Of a stretch of 64,000 nt of DNA, positions 44,468 through 52,584 are shown one piece after another. Under the pieces are notes generated by a model. The model was not told the DNA's origin. It did no database searches and saw only the letters and a program-made list of their open reading frames with translations. The stretch covers positions 310,001 through 374,000 of the forward strand of contig NZ_JAFKIP010000004.1 in NCBI RefSeq assembly GCF_017305435.1. Direction: 5' to 3'. The DNA is from Microbacterium sp. Its GTDB lineage: Bacteria > Actinomycetota > Actinomycetes > Actinomycetales > Microbacteriaceae. How positions within the stretch are numbered: the first letter of the stretch is position 1; each line of letters opens with the position of its first letter. The position numbers and the translations under genes are program-made.

Positions 44468-45549
44468 CCGACACGACGATCATCCGCGTCGAGGGCGACG
44501 CGCCCTACGACGTGCGCGTCGGCCGCGGCATCCTCGGTGACGTCGCCGCGGCCCTCCCCGAATCGGCGCGCAAGGTGCTCGTCGTGCACCCGCCCACGCT
44601 CACCGCACAGGCGACGGCCCTGCGCGACAGCCTCGTCGCATCGGGCGACCGGCAGGTCCTCCTCGCCGAGATCCCGGACGCCGAATCCGGCAAGCGCGTC
44701 GAGGTCGCCGCGTTCTGCTGGCAGGTCATGGGCCAGGCGGACTTCACCCGCAGCGACGCCGTCATCGGCTTCGGCGGGGGAGCGGTCACGGACCTCGCCG
44801 GATTCGTCGCCGCGACGTGGTTGCGCGGTGTCGCCGTCGTCCAGGTGCCGACGACCGTGCTCGGGATGGTGGATGCCGCTGTCGGCGGCAAGACCGGCAT
44901 CAACACCAACGAGGGCAAGAACCTCGTCGGCGCCTTCTGGCCGCCGCGCGCGGTGATCTGCGACCTCGACCTGCTCGACACCCTCAGCCGCAACGAGCGG
45001 GTCGCGGGGTTCGCCGAGGTCGTGAAGGCCGGCTTCATCTGGTACCCCGAGATCCTCGATCTCATCGAAGCGGACCCCGAGGCCGTCGTCGATCCGCGCA
45101 GCCCCGCGTTCCGTCGCTGCATCGAGCTCGCGATCGAAATGAAGGCGCGCGTCGTCGGCGAGGACCTGCGTGAGGCGGGGCTGCGCGAGGTGCTGAACTA
45201 CGGCCACACGCTCGGGCACGCGATCGAGCATGCGGAGCGCTACCAATGGCGCCACGGCGCGGCGATCTCGATCGGCATGCTGTTCGCCGCCGAGCTCTCC
45301 CGACTCGCGGGGCGCCTGTCGGATGCCGCCGCTCAGCGCCATCGCGACATCCTCGAGCTGCTCGGGCTGCCGACGAGCTACCGCGCGGGCGCCTTTTCGC
45401 AGCTCTTCGCTACGATGCAGCGCGACAAGAAGACCCGCGGATCCATGCTGCGGTTCATCGTCCTCGACGAGATCGGCAAGCCCACGGTGCTGCAAGCCCC
45501 CGACGAGTCGCTCCTGTTCGCCGCCTACCAAGAGGTCGCCTCCGCCTGA
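44464..45549 (+). CDS. aroB: 3-Dehydroquinate synthase
   Basis: 361 residues. Makes 3-dehydroquinate from DAHP using NAD and a divalent metal. NAD site GFGGGAVTDLAGFVAATWLRG, QVPTTVLGMVDAAVGGKTGI, and the metal ligands in REVLNYGHTLGHAIEH. GTG 44464 overlaps the aroK stop. The last codons run into a 9-bp tandem repeat whose first unit supplies the TGA stop. In related genomes aroQ follows directly; here about 5 kb of quinate/shikimate catabolic genes intervene. Confidence 0.96.
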   Translation: MTDTTIIRVEGDAPYDVRVGRGILGDVAAALPESARKVLVVHPPTLTAQATALRDSLVASGDRQVLLAEIPDAESGKRVEVAAFCWQVMGQADFTRSDAVIGFGGGAVTDLAGFVAATWLRGVAVVQVPTTVLGMVDAAVGGKTGINTNEGKNLVGAFWPPRAVICDLDLLDTLSRNERVAGFAEVVKAGFIWYPEILDLIEADPEAVVDPRSPAFRRCIELAIEMKARVVGEDLREAGLREVLNYGHTLGHAIEHAERYQWRHGAAISIGMLFAAELSRLAGRLSDAAAQRHRDILELLGLPTSYRAGAFSQLFATMQRDKKTRGSMLRFIVLDEIGKPTVLQAPDESLLFAAYQEVASA

Positions 45550-45588
45550 GCGGCCTGAGCGGCCTGAGCGGCCTGAGCGGCCTGAGCC
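45544..45588 (+). repeat. Five tandem 9-bp units at the aroB stop
   Basis: Four exact copies of GCCTGAGCG and a fifth ending in C. Because the unit is three codons long, the aroB stop codon TGA is repeated in frame five times. Confidence 0.9.
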
Positions 45589-45618
45589 CACGCGCTGCTC
45601 GTCCCACTTACGGCACCG

Positions 45619-45673
45619 CATGTCCCAATGGTGGTCGGTTTCCGAGGGGGAAACCGACCACCATTGGGACATG
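45619..45673. terminator. 25-bp-arm perfect palindrome between convergent aroB and MHS transporter genes
   Basis: Arms 45619-45643 and 45649-45673 are exact reverse complements around the 5-nt loop GAGGG. It lies 70 bp after aroB and 45 bp after the transporter stop, so it could end transcription from both sides. The arms are less GC-rich than the surroundings and no T-tract follows. Confidence 0.7.
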
Positions 45674-45717
45674 GTCAGGGGTGGGCGGGTTGTGTGGGGC
45701 GCGGCATCCGCCTCGCC

Positions 45718-47037
45718 TCAGGCGTCGACGAGCTGACGCTCCTGGGTCCGCAGGCCGAGCTCCGCGGTCGGGATGTCCTTCGTCTCGCGGGCGGTGGCGG
45801 CGCTCACGATCGCGATCAGGGCGATGACGGCGGTGAACACGGAGATCACGACCCAGCCGCCGGGTGCGACGCCGCCCAGGGCGGTGACGATCGACGGCGC
45901 GAAACCGGCCATCAGGAACCCCAGCTGCGTCCCGATCGCCATGCCCGAGAAACGTACGCGGGTGGAGAACATCTCGCCGTAGAACGACGGCCATACGGCA
46001 TTGGCGGCGGCGTAGCCGAACGAGAACGTGAGCACCGCGAGCGCGAACGTCAGGATGGTGTTCCCGCTGCTCATCGACAACATGTAGAACGGCATCAACA
46101 CCGCGGACGCCGCCGCGCCGTAGATGAAGACCGGCTTGCGTCCGATCCGGTCGGCGAGCTTTCCGAACACCGGCTGGGTGCCCAGGGCCACGATGTTCGC
46201 GACGACCACGAGCCACAGAGTGAGGCTCTCGGCGAGACCCACCTGCTTGCCGTAGGCCAGAGCGAGATTGCCGAACACGGTCGACACCGCGGCGATGAAC
46301 GCGCAGAAGATGACGCGCAGCACGTCACGCCAATGATCGCGCAACAGTGGGATGAGAGGCATCCGCGCGATCTTGCCTTCGGCCTTGGCATCCTCGAACT
46401 CCGGCGTCTCGTGCAGCGAGCGGCGGATGAAATAGGCGACGAGCACGACGATGGCGCTCAGCCAGAACGGGATGCGCCAGCCCCACGTGTACTTGATGTC
46501 GTCGGGCAGCGCGACGACGGGGATGAAGATGAGCGCCGCGAGGATCTGGCCGCCCTGCGTCCCGGTCAGTGTCCACGAGGTGAAGAAGGAACGACGGTCG
46601 TCAGGCGCGTGCTCGAGAGTGAGCGACGATGCGCCGGCCTGCTCGCCGGCCGCGGAGAGCCCCTGCATCAGGCGGCAGAGCACGAGGAGCGCGGGGGCGG
46701 CCCATCCGATCTGGGCGAAGCCGGGCAGGCAGCCGATGATGAACGTCGACAGCCCCATCAGGACGAGTGTGAACATCAGCACCTTCTGGCGGCCGATGCG
46801 GTCACCGAAGTGACCGAGAATCACGGCGCCGACGGGGCGGGCGATGTAGGCGAAGCCGAACGTGGCGAACGACATCACGAGCGCGGCCTGATCTCCGGAG
46901 GGGAAGAAGACGGTCGGGAAGATCAGCGCGGCGGCCGAGCCGAACAGGAAGAAGTCGTAGTACTCGACGGCACTGCCCATGAAAGAGGCGACGGCGGCCT
47001 TCACGGGTGTTTTCCGCGTCGTTGCGGTGGCGGACAT
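45718..47037 (-). CDS. MHS-family MFS transporter, probably for shikimate/quinate
   Basis: 439 residues with twelve predicted membrane spans, of the metabolite:H+ symporter type (SVEYYDFFLFGSAAALIF-like first span, GHFGDRIGRQKVL motif between spans 2 and 3, LADRIGRKPVFI in the second half). ShiA of E. coli and related shikimate/quinate/protocatechuate importers belong here. Substrate assignment comes from the neighbours: a quinate/shikimate dehydrogenase 62 bp upstream on the same strand and a dehydroshikimate dehydratase across the regulator. Probably co-transcribed with the dehydrogenase; functionally equivalent to qsuA of Corynebacterium glutamicum. Confidence 0.82.
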   Translation of the reverse strand: MSATATTRKTPVKAAVASFMGSAVEYYDFFLFGSAAALIFPTVFFPSGDQAALVMSFATFGFAYIARPVGAVILGHFGDRIGRQKVLMFTLVLMGLSTFIIGCLPGFAQIGWAAPALLVLCRLMQGLSAAGEQAGASSLTLEHAPDDRRSFFTSWTLTGTQGGQILAALIFIPVVALPDDIKYTWGWRIPFWLSAIVVLVAYFIRRSLHETPEFEDAKAEGKIARMPLIPLLRDHWRDVLRVIFCAFIAAVSTVFGNLALAYGKQVGLAESLTLWLVVVANIVALGTQPVFGKLADRIGRKPVFIYGAAASAVLMPFYMLSMSSGNTILTFALAVLTFSFGYAAANAVWPSFYGEMFSTRVRFSGMAIGTQLGFLMAGFAPSIVTALGGVAPGGWVVISVFTAVIALIAIVSAATARETKDIPTAELGLRTQERQLVDA

Positions 47038-47052
47038 GGTGGCATTTCTCCT

Positions 47053-47114
47053 TCAGTGGGTGAGGCCTTCGGTGGGTGGGGCCTTCAGCGGGTGGGGGTT
47101 CAGCGGGTGAGGAT
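47053..47114. repeat. Degenerate tandem repeat of about 15-16 bp, four units
   Basis: Units of the type CTTCAGTGGGTGAGG with small variations. The last one overlaps the 3' end of the dehydrogenase gene. It fills the gap between the dehydrogenase and the transporter on the minus strand. Confidence 0.75.
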
Positions 47115-47996
47115 CTCGTGGTCGGCGCCGACGAGGGTGTGGAAGTGTGCGGACATGCGGTCGGGGTCGGGGTGGACCCCGGTGATGAGGGCGAAGGCAT
47201 CGACGGCCTGGAACACGGCCATCCGCCCGCCGTCGAGCGTGCGCGCTCCGACGGCGCGGGCGGCGCGGAGCAGTTCGGTCTCGAACGGGCGATACACGAT
47301 GTCGGCGACCCAGAGTTCCGGGCGCAGCAGCTGCGCCGAGAACGGGATGCCGGGATGCTCCGCCATCCCGGTGGGCGTGCAGTGCACGACGCCGTCGGCG
47401 GCGTCGAGAAGCGTCGACAGGTCGGGGAGGGCGCCGGCGACGACGCGCTCCCCGCCGTGACGGCCCCCCAGATCCGCCGCGAGCTCGGCGGCGCGCCGCG
47501 CGTCGACGTCGACGATCGTGAGCCGGCCGACGCCGATGCGCAGGAGGGCGTCCGCGACGGCGGATCCGGCGCCGCCGGCGCCCAGCTGGACGACGCGGTC
47601 GGTCGCGGCGTCGGGCAGGCCCGTCACGAATCCGGCGGCGAAGCCCGTCGTGTCGGTGTTGAACCCGACCCGCCCCTCGGGGGTCAGCAGCACGGTGTTG
47701 ACCGCGCCGAGCGCTGCCGCGACCGGATCGACGCGATCGAGGTAGTCGAGTACGAGCCGCTTGCACGGGTGCGTGATGTTGAGGGCGTCGAATCCGAGAT
47801 GCTCGGCCCAGTGGAGGACGTCCCCGATGGTGTCGGGGGAGAGGCCCAGCGCCGTGAGGTCGATCGGGCGGTACACGTAGGGGATGCCGAGGGCCTGCGC
47901 TTCGGCCATGTGCATCGGCGGTGTCAGGGACGGCGTGACGCCGTTGCCGACGAGCCCCACGAGGTACGGGCGGTCGCTCGGGCGAGCATCGGCCAT
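47100..47996 (-). CDS. Quinate/shikimate dehydrogenase (catabolic)
   Basis: 298 residues of the shikimate dehydrogenase superfamily, in the class with SLTPPMH in place of SLSP. The catalytic lysine is in NITHPCKRLV; AVNTVLLTPEGRVGFNTDTTGF and the Rossmann motif LGAGGAGSAVADALL are intact. Such enzymes oxidise quinate or shikimate to 3-dehydroquinate or 3-dehydroshikimate, mostly with NAD. The catabolic role is inferred from the transporter downstream and the dehydratase across the TetR gene; the biosynthetic enzyme is aroE at 41864. AAGGAG lies seven bases before ATG 47996, and a GTAC-type palindromic operator lies just upstream. Equivalent to qsuD. Confidence 0.88.
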   Translation of the reverse strand: MADARPSDRPYLVGLVGNGVTPSLTPPMHMAEAQALGIPYVYRPIDLTALGLSPDTIGDVLHWAEHLGFDALNITHPCKRLVLDYLDRVDPVAAALGAVNTVLLTPEGRVGFNTDTTGFAAGFVTGLPDAATDRVVQLGAGGAGSAVADALLRIGVGRLTIVDVDARRAAELAADLGGRHGGERVVAGALPDLSTLLDAADGVVHCTPTGMAEHPGIPFSAQLLRPELWVADIVYRPFETELLRAARAVGARTLDGGRMAVFQAVDAFALITGVHPDPDRMSAHFHTLVGADHEILTR

Positions 47997-48017
47997 GGTG
48001 GTACTCCTTCGTACGAT

Positions 48018-48039
48018 CCAGTTATGTACTAACTGGTAC
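48018..48039. promoter_or_regulatory. TetR operator O1 before the dehydrogenase-transporter unit
   Basis: GTAC-N6-GTAC at 48026-48039 (GTACTAACTGGTAC), overlapping a perfect CCAGTTA-TGTAC-TAACTGG palindrome at 48018-48036. It matches operator O2 (48781-48810) in TGTAC, CTGGTAC and spacing. It lies 22-43 bp before ATG 47996, where the promoter must be. Confidence 0.7.
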
Positions 48040-48105
48040 GTTCAGAGTGAAGCATGGATGCCTTCGCGACGTCAAGAGATTTTTCACGGCCCTGCCGCGC
48101 GGTGG

Positions 48106-48726
48106 TCAGAGGGCGCTGAGCCAGGAGACGACGACGTCGCCGATGAGCGCACGCAGATGCGCGCGACGAGCGTCGAAATCGACGTCGAAGAGGTAGCCGA
48201 ACGTGTGCCGGTTCGCCACCTGGAAGACGCAGTACGCGCTGATCACGAGGTGGACGTCGAGTGCATCGACATCGGTGCGGAAGACGCCCGCCGAGCGCCC
48301 GCGATCGAGAATGCCCTCGAGTATCGTCATCGCCGGCTGGCCGAGCGTGCGTAGGGAGTCGATGCGGCGGATGAACTCGCCGCGGTGGATGTTCTCGATG
48401 GAGACGAGACGGATGAAGTCGTCGTGTGTGACGTGGTGGTCGAAGGTCAGCTCGGCGAGTTCGCGGATCGCTGCGCGCGGGTCGGTGTGAGCGACGTCGA
48501 TCGCACGCTCGGCCTCGCGGATGCCGCGATACGCGTTCTCGAGGACGGCGAGATAGAGACCTTCCTTGCTGCCGAAGTAGTAGTAGATCATCCGCTTCGT
48601 CGTGCGGGTGCGCTCCGCGATGATGTCGACGCGCGCTCCCGAATAGCCGTCTTCGGCGAAGACCTCCGTCGCGACGGCGAGGAGTTCTGCTCGGGTGCGC
48701 TCCGCGTCGCGTTGCTGGCTGGCCAC
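48106..48726 (-). CDS. TetR-family regulator of the quinate/shikimate genes
   Basis: 206 residues. The N-terminal helix-turn-helix reads RTRAELLAVATEVFAEDGYS, then VDIIAERTRTTKRMIYYYFGSKEGLYLAV, followed by a ligand-binding helical domain. The start is GTG 48726; minus-strand TATCCT (48734-48739) ends seven bases upstream, indicating a leaderless transcript. The frame to 49146 overlaps the dehydratase and is not coding. It stands between the dehydrogenase operon and the divergent dehydratase, and matching GTAC palindromes lie before both, so it very probably controls them. C. glutamicum uses a LysR-type regulator (QsuR) for the same pathway. Confidence 0.88.
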   Translation of the reverse strand: MASQQRDAERTRAELLAVATEVFAEDGYSGARVDIIAERTRTTKRMIYYYFGSKEGLYLAVLENAYRGIREAERAIDVAHTDPRAAIRELAELTFDHHVTHDDFIRLVSIENIHRGEFIRRIDSLRTLGQPAMTILEGILDRGRSAGVFRTDVDALDVHLVISAYCVFQVANRHTFGYLFDVDFDARRAHLRALIGDVVVSWLSAL

Positions 48727-48780
48727 GAGAGTCAGGATATCGATGCGGGAGAGAGCCTTCGGGAGGCGCGACGCTCTTCC

Positions 48781-48810
48781 GCGGCAATGTACCACCTGGT
48801 ACATTGCCGC
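48781..48810. promoter_or_regulatory. TetR operator O2 at the dehydratase promoter
   Basis: A perfect palindrome with 14-bp arms (48781-48794 and 48797-48810) around CC, containing GTACCACCTGGTAC. The -10-like TACATT (48800-48805) is inside the right arm and ends six bases before ATG 48812. A bound repressor would cover both -10 box and start site. Confidence 0.8.
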
Positions 48811-48811
48811 C

Positions 48812-50653
48812 ATGAGAACCTCGATCGCCACGGTGTGCGTGAGTGGAACGCTCGTCGACAAGCTCCACGCATGCGCCGCCGCCGGTTTCGACGGGGTCGA
48901 GGTCTTCGAGCCGGACCTCATCGCCGCCCCCGAGAGCCCGGACGAGATCCGCGCCGTCGCCGAGCGCCTCGGGCTCACTCTCGATCTCTTCCAGCCGTTG
49001 CGCGATGTGGAAGGGGTGGATGCCGAGGAGTTCGCGCGCGTCCTCCGCCGCGCCGACGCGAAGTTCGCCCTCGCGGCGCGGATGGGGATCGGCACGGTGC
49101 TGTGCTGCAGCAACGTCGCCACTGCGACGATCGATGACGACGACACGAGCGCGGCGCAGCTGCGTGCTTTGGGAGACGCTGCGGCGCGGCATGGCGTCCG
49201 AATCGCGTTCGAAGCCCTCGCGTGGGGCCGCTACATCGACGACTATCGCCGTGCGTGGCGCGTCGTCGAGCTCGCCGCCCACCCCGCCGTCGGGGTGTGC
49301 CTCGACTCGTTCCACATTCTCTCGCGCGGGCACGATCCAGCGGCGATCCGCGACATCCCGGGGGAGAGGATCTTCTTCCTGCAGCTCGCCGACGCGCCGC
49401 GACTCGAGCTCGACGTGCTCTCGTGGAGCCGCCATCACCGCCTCTTCCCGGGCGAGGGCAGCTTCGATCTCGTCGACTTCATGGGGCACGTGCTGCACGC
49501 GGGGTACACGGGGCCGTGGTCGCTCGAGGTCTTCAACGACACCTTCCGGCAGACCGACGCGGCGCGCACGGCGCAGCATGCGCACCGTGCGCTGCAGTGG
49601 CTCGAGGATGCCGTCGCGCGCGCGTTCCCGGACCTCCCGGGCCTGTCGATGCTGCCGGACTCCGCTGCGCCGTCGGGCGTCGACTTCGTCGAGATCAAGG
49701 CCGAGGACACCTCGGCGATCGAAGTGCAATTGGCGCAGCTCGGATTCACCTCCCGCGGTCGGCACCGCACGAAGCCGGTGACCCTGTGGACGTCGGGGCG
49801 GGCACGCATCGTGCTGAACGAGCAGCACGCGCGCGGCGCGGTCCCGCACCTCGCCGCGATCGGATTCGAAGTGGATGACGCGGCCGCCGTCTCGCGGCGC
49901 CTCGCGCAGCTGGGCGCACCGCGCGCATGGCGGAGGACGTACGCCAGCGAGGAGCGCCTCGACGCCGCGGTCGCTCCGGGTGGCACCGAGGTGTTCTGGA
50001 CGCAGGCATCCGACGCCGGCGATCCCGCGTGGACGGCGGAGTTCGAGCATGGCGAGCAGCTTCGACCGCCCGTCGTCAGGGGCGTCGACCACGTGAGCAT
50101 GACCCAGCCGTGGCAGGAGATCGACGAGACCGTGCTCTTCTACACGGCCGCCTTCGGGTTGCGCGCCGAGAGCGCGACGGAGGTCCCGAGCCCGGATGGC
50201 CTCGTGCAGAGCCGCGTCCTCGCGGGGCCGCCGAGCGCGATGGGTGATCGCGTACGACTGCCGCTCAACGTCGCGCCGCCCGCACTTGCCGGCCACGGTG
50301 ACAACGGCGCGTTGCCGCAGCACATCGCGTTCACGTGCGACAACGTGCGGGCGCTGGTGCGTGGCGCGCGGGAGCGCGGGCTCGACACGCTGCGGATGCC
50401 GCCGAACTACTACGACGACCTCGAGGCGCGGTTCGATCTGGATCCCGCGTTCCTCGCGGAGCTGCGTGACCTGTCGATCGCCTACGACCGCGACGGGGAT
50501 GGCGAGTACCTGCAGGCGTACACCGCGACCGTCGGGCAGGTGTTCTGGGAGTTCGTGGAGCGGCGCGGTGCGTACGACGGCTTCGGCGCCGGCAATGCGG
50601 GCATCCGCCTCACCGCGCAGCGCGGCTCGCGGCAGGCGGGCGCGGGGCGCTGA
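48812..50653 (+). CDS. 3-Dehydroshikimate dehydratase / HPPD-like two-domain protein (QsuB type)
   Basis: 613 residues. The N-terminal half (about 1-290) is a sugar-isomerase-type TIM barrel with metal-ligand-like motifs (FEALAWGRYIDDY, GVCLDSFHILSRG, SLEVFNDTF), as in bacterial dehydroshikimate dehydratases that make protocatechuate. The C-terminal half (about 295-613) has two vicinal-oxygen-chelate modules like 4-hydroxyphenylpyruvate dioxygenase (HLAAIGFEVDD; GVDHVSMTQPW, then QHIAFTCDN and a VFWEFVERRGAYDGFGAGN end). This fusion is known from QsuB of C. glutamicum. ATG 48812 stands 1 bp after operator O2 with no ribosome site, so the mRNA should be leaderless. Product would be protocatechuate; no protocatechuate genes are in the window. 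Confidence 0.85.
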   Translation: MRTSIATVCVSGTLVDKLHACAAAGFDGVEVFEPDLIAAPESPDEIRAVAERLGLTLDLFQPLRDVEGVDAEEFARVLRRADAKFALAARMGIGTVLCCSNVATATIDDDDTSAAQLRALGDAAARHGVRIAFEALAWGRYIDDYRRAWRVVELAAHPAVGVCLDSFHILSRGHDPAAIRDIPGERIFFLQLADAPRLELDVLSWSRHHRLFPGEGSFDLVDFMGHVLHAGYTGPWSLEVFNDTFRQTDAARTAQHAHRALQWLEDAVARAFPDLPGLSMLPDSAAPSGVDFVEIKAEDTSAIEVQLAQLGFTSRGRHRTKPVTLWTSGRARIVLNEQHARGAVPHLAAIGFEVDDAAAVSRRLAQLGAPRAWRRTYASEERLDAAVAPGGTEVFWTQASDAGDPAWTAEFEHGEQLRPPVVRGVDHVSMTQPWQEIDETVLFYTAAFGLRAESATEVPSPDGLVQSRVLAGPPSAMGDRVRLPLNVAPPALAGHGDNGALPQHIAFTCDNVRALVRGARERGLDTLRMPPNYYDDLEARFDLDPAFLAELRDLSIAYDRDGDGEYLQAYTATVGQVFWEFVERRGAYDGFGAGNAGIRLTAQRGSRQAGAGR

Positions 50654-50666
50654 TAAGGTGCCGACC

Positions 50667-51125
50667 GTGACCACGCCGCGCCGCCTCCTGCTCGTCAACG
50701 GGCCCAACCTCAACCTGCTCGGAATCCGCGAGCCCGCCACGTATGGACACGACACGCTCGCCGATGTCGAGCGCCTCGTGACGGATGCCGCCGCTGCACG
50801 CGGGTTCGAGGTCACCGCGGTACAGAGCAACCACGAGGGGGTGCTGCTCGATGCGATCCACGCCGCGCGCACGGCGTGCGCGGGGATCGTCATCAATCCG
50901 GGCGGTCTGACGCATACCTCCGTGGTCCTGCGCGACGCGCTGTCCGGCGTCGCGCTACCCGTCGCGGAGGTCCACATCTCGAACGTGTACGAACGGGAGG
51001 AGTTCCGTCACCACTCGTACGTGCACGATGTCGCCGCCGTGCACGTGATCGGGGAGGGCATCGCGGGCTACGCCCGCGCCGTCGGCCTGCTCATCGACGT
51101 GATCGCGGGGCGCGCGGAAGGCTGA
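50667..51125 (+). CDS. aroQ: 3-Dehydroquinate dehydratase, type II
   Basis: 152 residues, the dodecameric type II enzyme. Active-site tyrosine and loop in NGPNLNLLGIREPATYG, QSNHEGVLLD, NPGGLTHTSVVLRDAL, the histidine in EVHISNVYEREEFRHHSY. TAAGGT (50654-50659) ends seven bases before GTG 50667, so a leaderless start is likely; GTG 50658 overlaps the -10 box. It serves chorismate synthesis but also the first step from dehydroquinate in the catabolic route, and its position right after the dehydratase fits both. Its end overlaps the convergent efflux gene by 35 bp. Confidence 0.94.
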   Translation: MTTPRRLLLVNGPNLNLLGIREPATYGHDTLADVERLVTDAAAARGFEVTAVQSNHEGVLLDAIHAARTACAGIVINPGGLTHTSVVLRDALSGVALPVAEVHISNVYEREEFRHHSYVHDVAAVHVIGEGIAGYARAVGLLIDVIAGRAEG

Positions 51126-52560
51126 CCGCTTCGGCGGACGGGGGAGACGGCGGCTTCGAGGGGAGTGCGAAGCACACCGCGATCGCGACGACGGTGAAGC
51201 CGACCGCCCACCAGAAGGCGACGTCGAAACCGTCGGCGAGTGCGTTCAGATCGGTCGCGCCGGCCACGGCGGAGTCGAGGATGACCGCGAGCAGCGCGGT
51301 CCCGAAGGCGCCGCCGAGCTGCTGCGCGAGCCTCGTGAGGATGCTCGCGTGCGGCACCTCCTCCCGGGTGAGACCCACGAAGCCGACCGACATCACGGGG
51401 ATCATGACGGCGCCCATGCCGAAGCCGCGCAACCCCAGGACGACGGCCAGCCACCATGGGTTCGTCGAGGCGTCGGCGAGCGCGAAGGGCGCGGTCGCGG
51501 CGCCCATCACGACGAAGCCGGCGACCGCGACGATTTTCGCCCCGATCGCATCGGTGAGCCGCCCGGCGAGCGTGCGGCTGAGCAGTGCACCCACGCCCTG
51601 CGGGATCAGGAGGAGCGCCGCGCCGAGGGCATCGACTCCGTGCACGACCTGGAAGAACAGCGGAAGCAGCAGCATCGACCCGTAGAGGGATGCTCCGGAG
51701 AGGAACATCACTGCCGAGGCGCTTCCGACGGAGCGTCGCCGGAGCAGGCTCACATCGATCAGGCCCGTGCGGGCGGTGCGAGTCTCGAAGAGGACGAACG
51801 CGACCGTGAGGACGAGCCCCGCCGCGAGCGGTGCCCACACGTCGGCGCGCCCGAAGCCGCCGTCCTGGCTGACGTTCGAGAGCCCGTAGAGGATGCCGAC
51901 GAGCCCGGGTGAGACCAGGAGCAGGCCGATCCCGTCCAGCCGCACGCGGTCGTGCGGCGGATCTGCGGGGATGAGTTTCCAGGCGAGCAGCAGCCCGATC
52001 ACGCAGAAGGGCACGTTCACCCAGAACAGCCAGCGCCAGTCCGCCCACGCGAGGATCAGTCCGCCGACGACCGGGCCGAGGATCGGGCCGAGCGCCGCGG
52101 GCAGGCTGACGGTGGCCATCAGCCTGCCGAGGTTCGCGCCGCGCGGCACCTGCTGGATCGCCAGCGTCGCCATGAGCGGCATCATGAGTCCGCCGCCCAG
52201 GCCCTGGACGATGCGGAACGCGATGAGACTCGTGGCATCCCACGAGAGCGAGCAGGCGATGGATGCCAGGAGGAAGATCGTCAGCGCGATCATCCACAGC
52301 CGCTTGCCGCCGAGCCGCGACTGAGCCCAGCCCACCACGGGGATCGCGACGCCGAGGGCCAGAAGATATCCGGTGGTGACCCACTGGATCGTGGTGATCG
52401 GGACGTCGAGGTCGGCCGCGAGCGTCTTCAGCGCGATGCTCATGATGGTCGAGTCGAAGATCACGGCGAGGCCGCCGACCACGAGCACGAGGGCTGTGAC
52501 GATCGCGCTCCGGGGTACGGCGGCTGTGGAGTCGGACGAGGCGACGGGGTTCACCGACAT
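51091..52560 (-). CDS. DHA2-type MFS multidrug efflux transporter
   Basis: 489 residues with about fourteen membrane spans, the drug:H+ antiporter-2 (EmrB/QacA) type. Motif A-like VGWAQSRLGGKRLW follows span 2, the span-5 motif C is GPILGPVVGGLILAWADWRW, and FQVVHGVDALGAALLLIPQG is typical of the second half. ATG 52560 is chosen: AAGAAGGA stands five bases upstream; the frame opens at 52629, which lies on the divergent TetR start. A divergent TetR gene is the usual local repressor, so expression is probably induced by its substrate. The C-terminal 35 bp overlap aroQ tail to tail. Confidence 0.88.
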   Translation of the reverse strand: MSVNPVASSDSTAAVPRSAIVTALVLVVGGLAVIFDSTIMSIALKTLAADLDVPITTIQWVTTGYLLALGVAIPVVGWAQSRLGGKRLWMIALTIFLLASIACSLSWDATSLIAFRIVQGLGGGLMMPLMATLAIQQVPRGANLGRLMATVSLPAALGPILGPVVGGLILAWADWRWLFWVNVPFCVIGLLLAWKLIPADPPHDRVRLDGIGLLLVSPGLVGILYGLSNVSQDGGFGRADVWAPLAAGLVLTVAFVLFETRTARTGLIDVSLLRRRSVGSASAVMFLSGASLYGSMLLLPLFFQVVHGVDALGAALLLIPQGVGALLSRTLAGRLTDAIGAKIVAVAGFVVMGAATAPFALADASTNPWWLAVVLGLRGFGMGAVMIPVMSVGFVGLTREEVPHASILTRLAQQLGGAFGTALLAVILDSAVAGATDLNALADGFDVAFWWAVGFTVVAIAVCFALPSKPPSPPSAEAVSLPRAPRSRR

Positions 52561-52584
52561 GGCATCCTTCTTAAGGTGCATTGA

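Noticed and set aside
45544-45588. CRISPR array
   Set aside because: The units are contiguous 9-mers without spacers, and no cas genes are present. The same applies to the repeats at 47053 and 60429.
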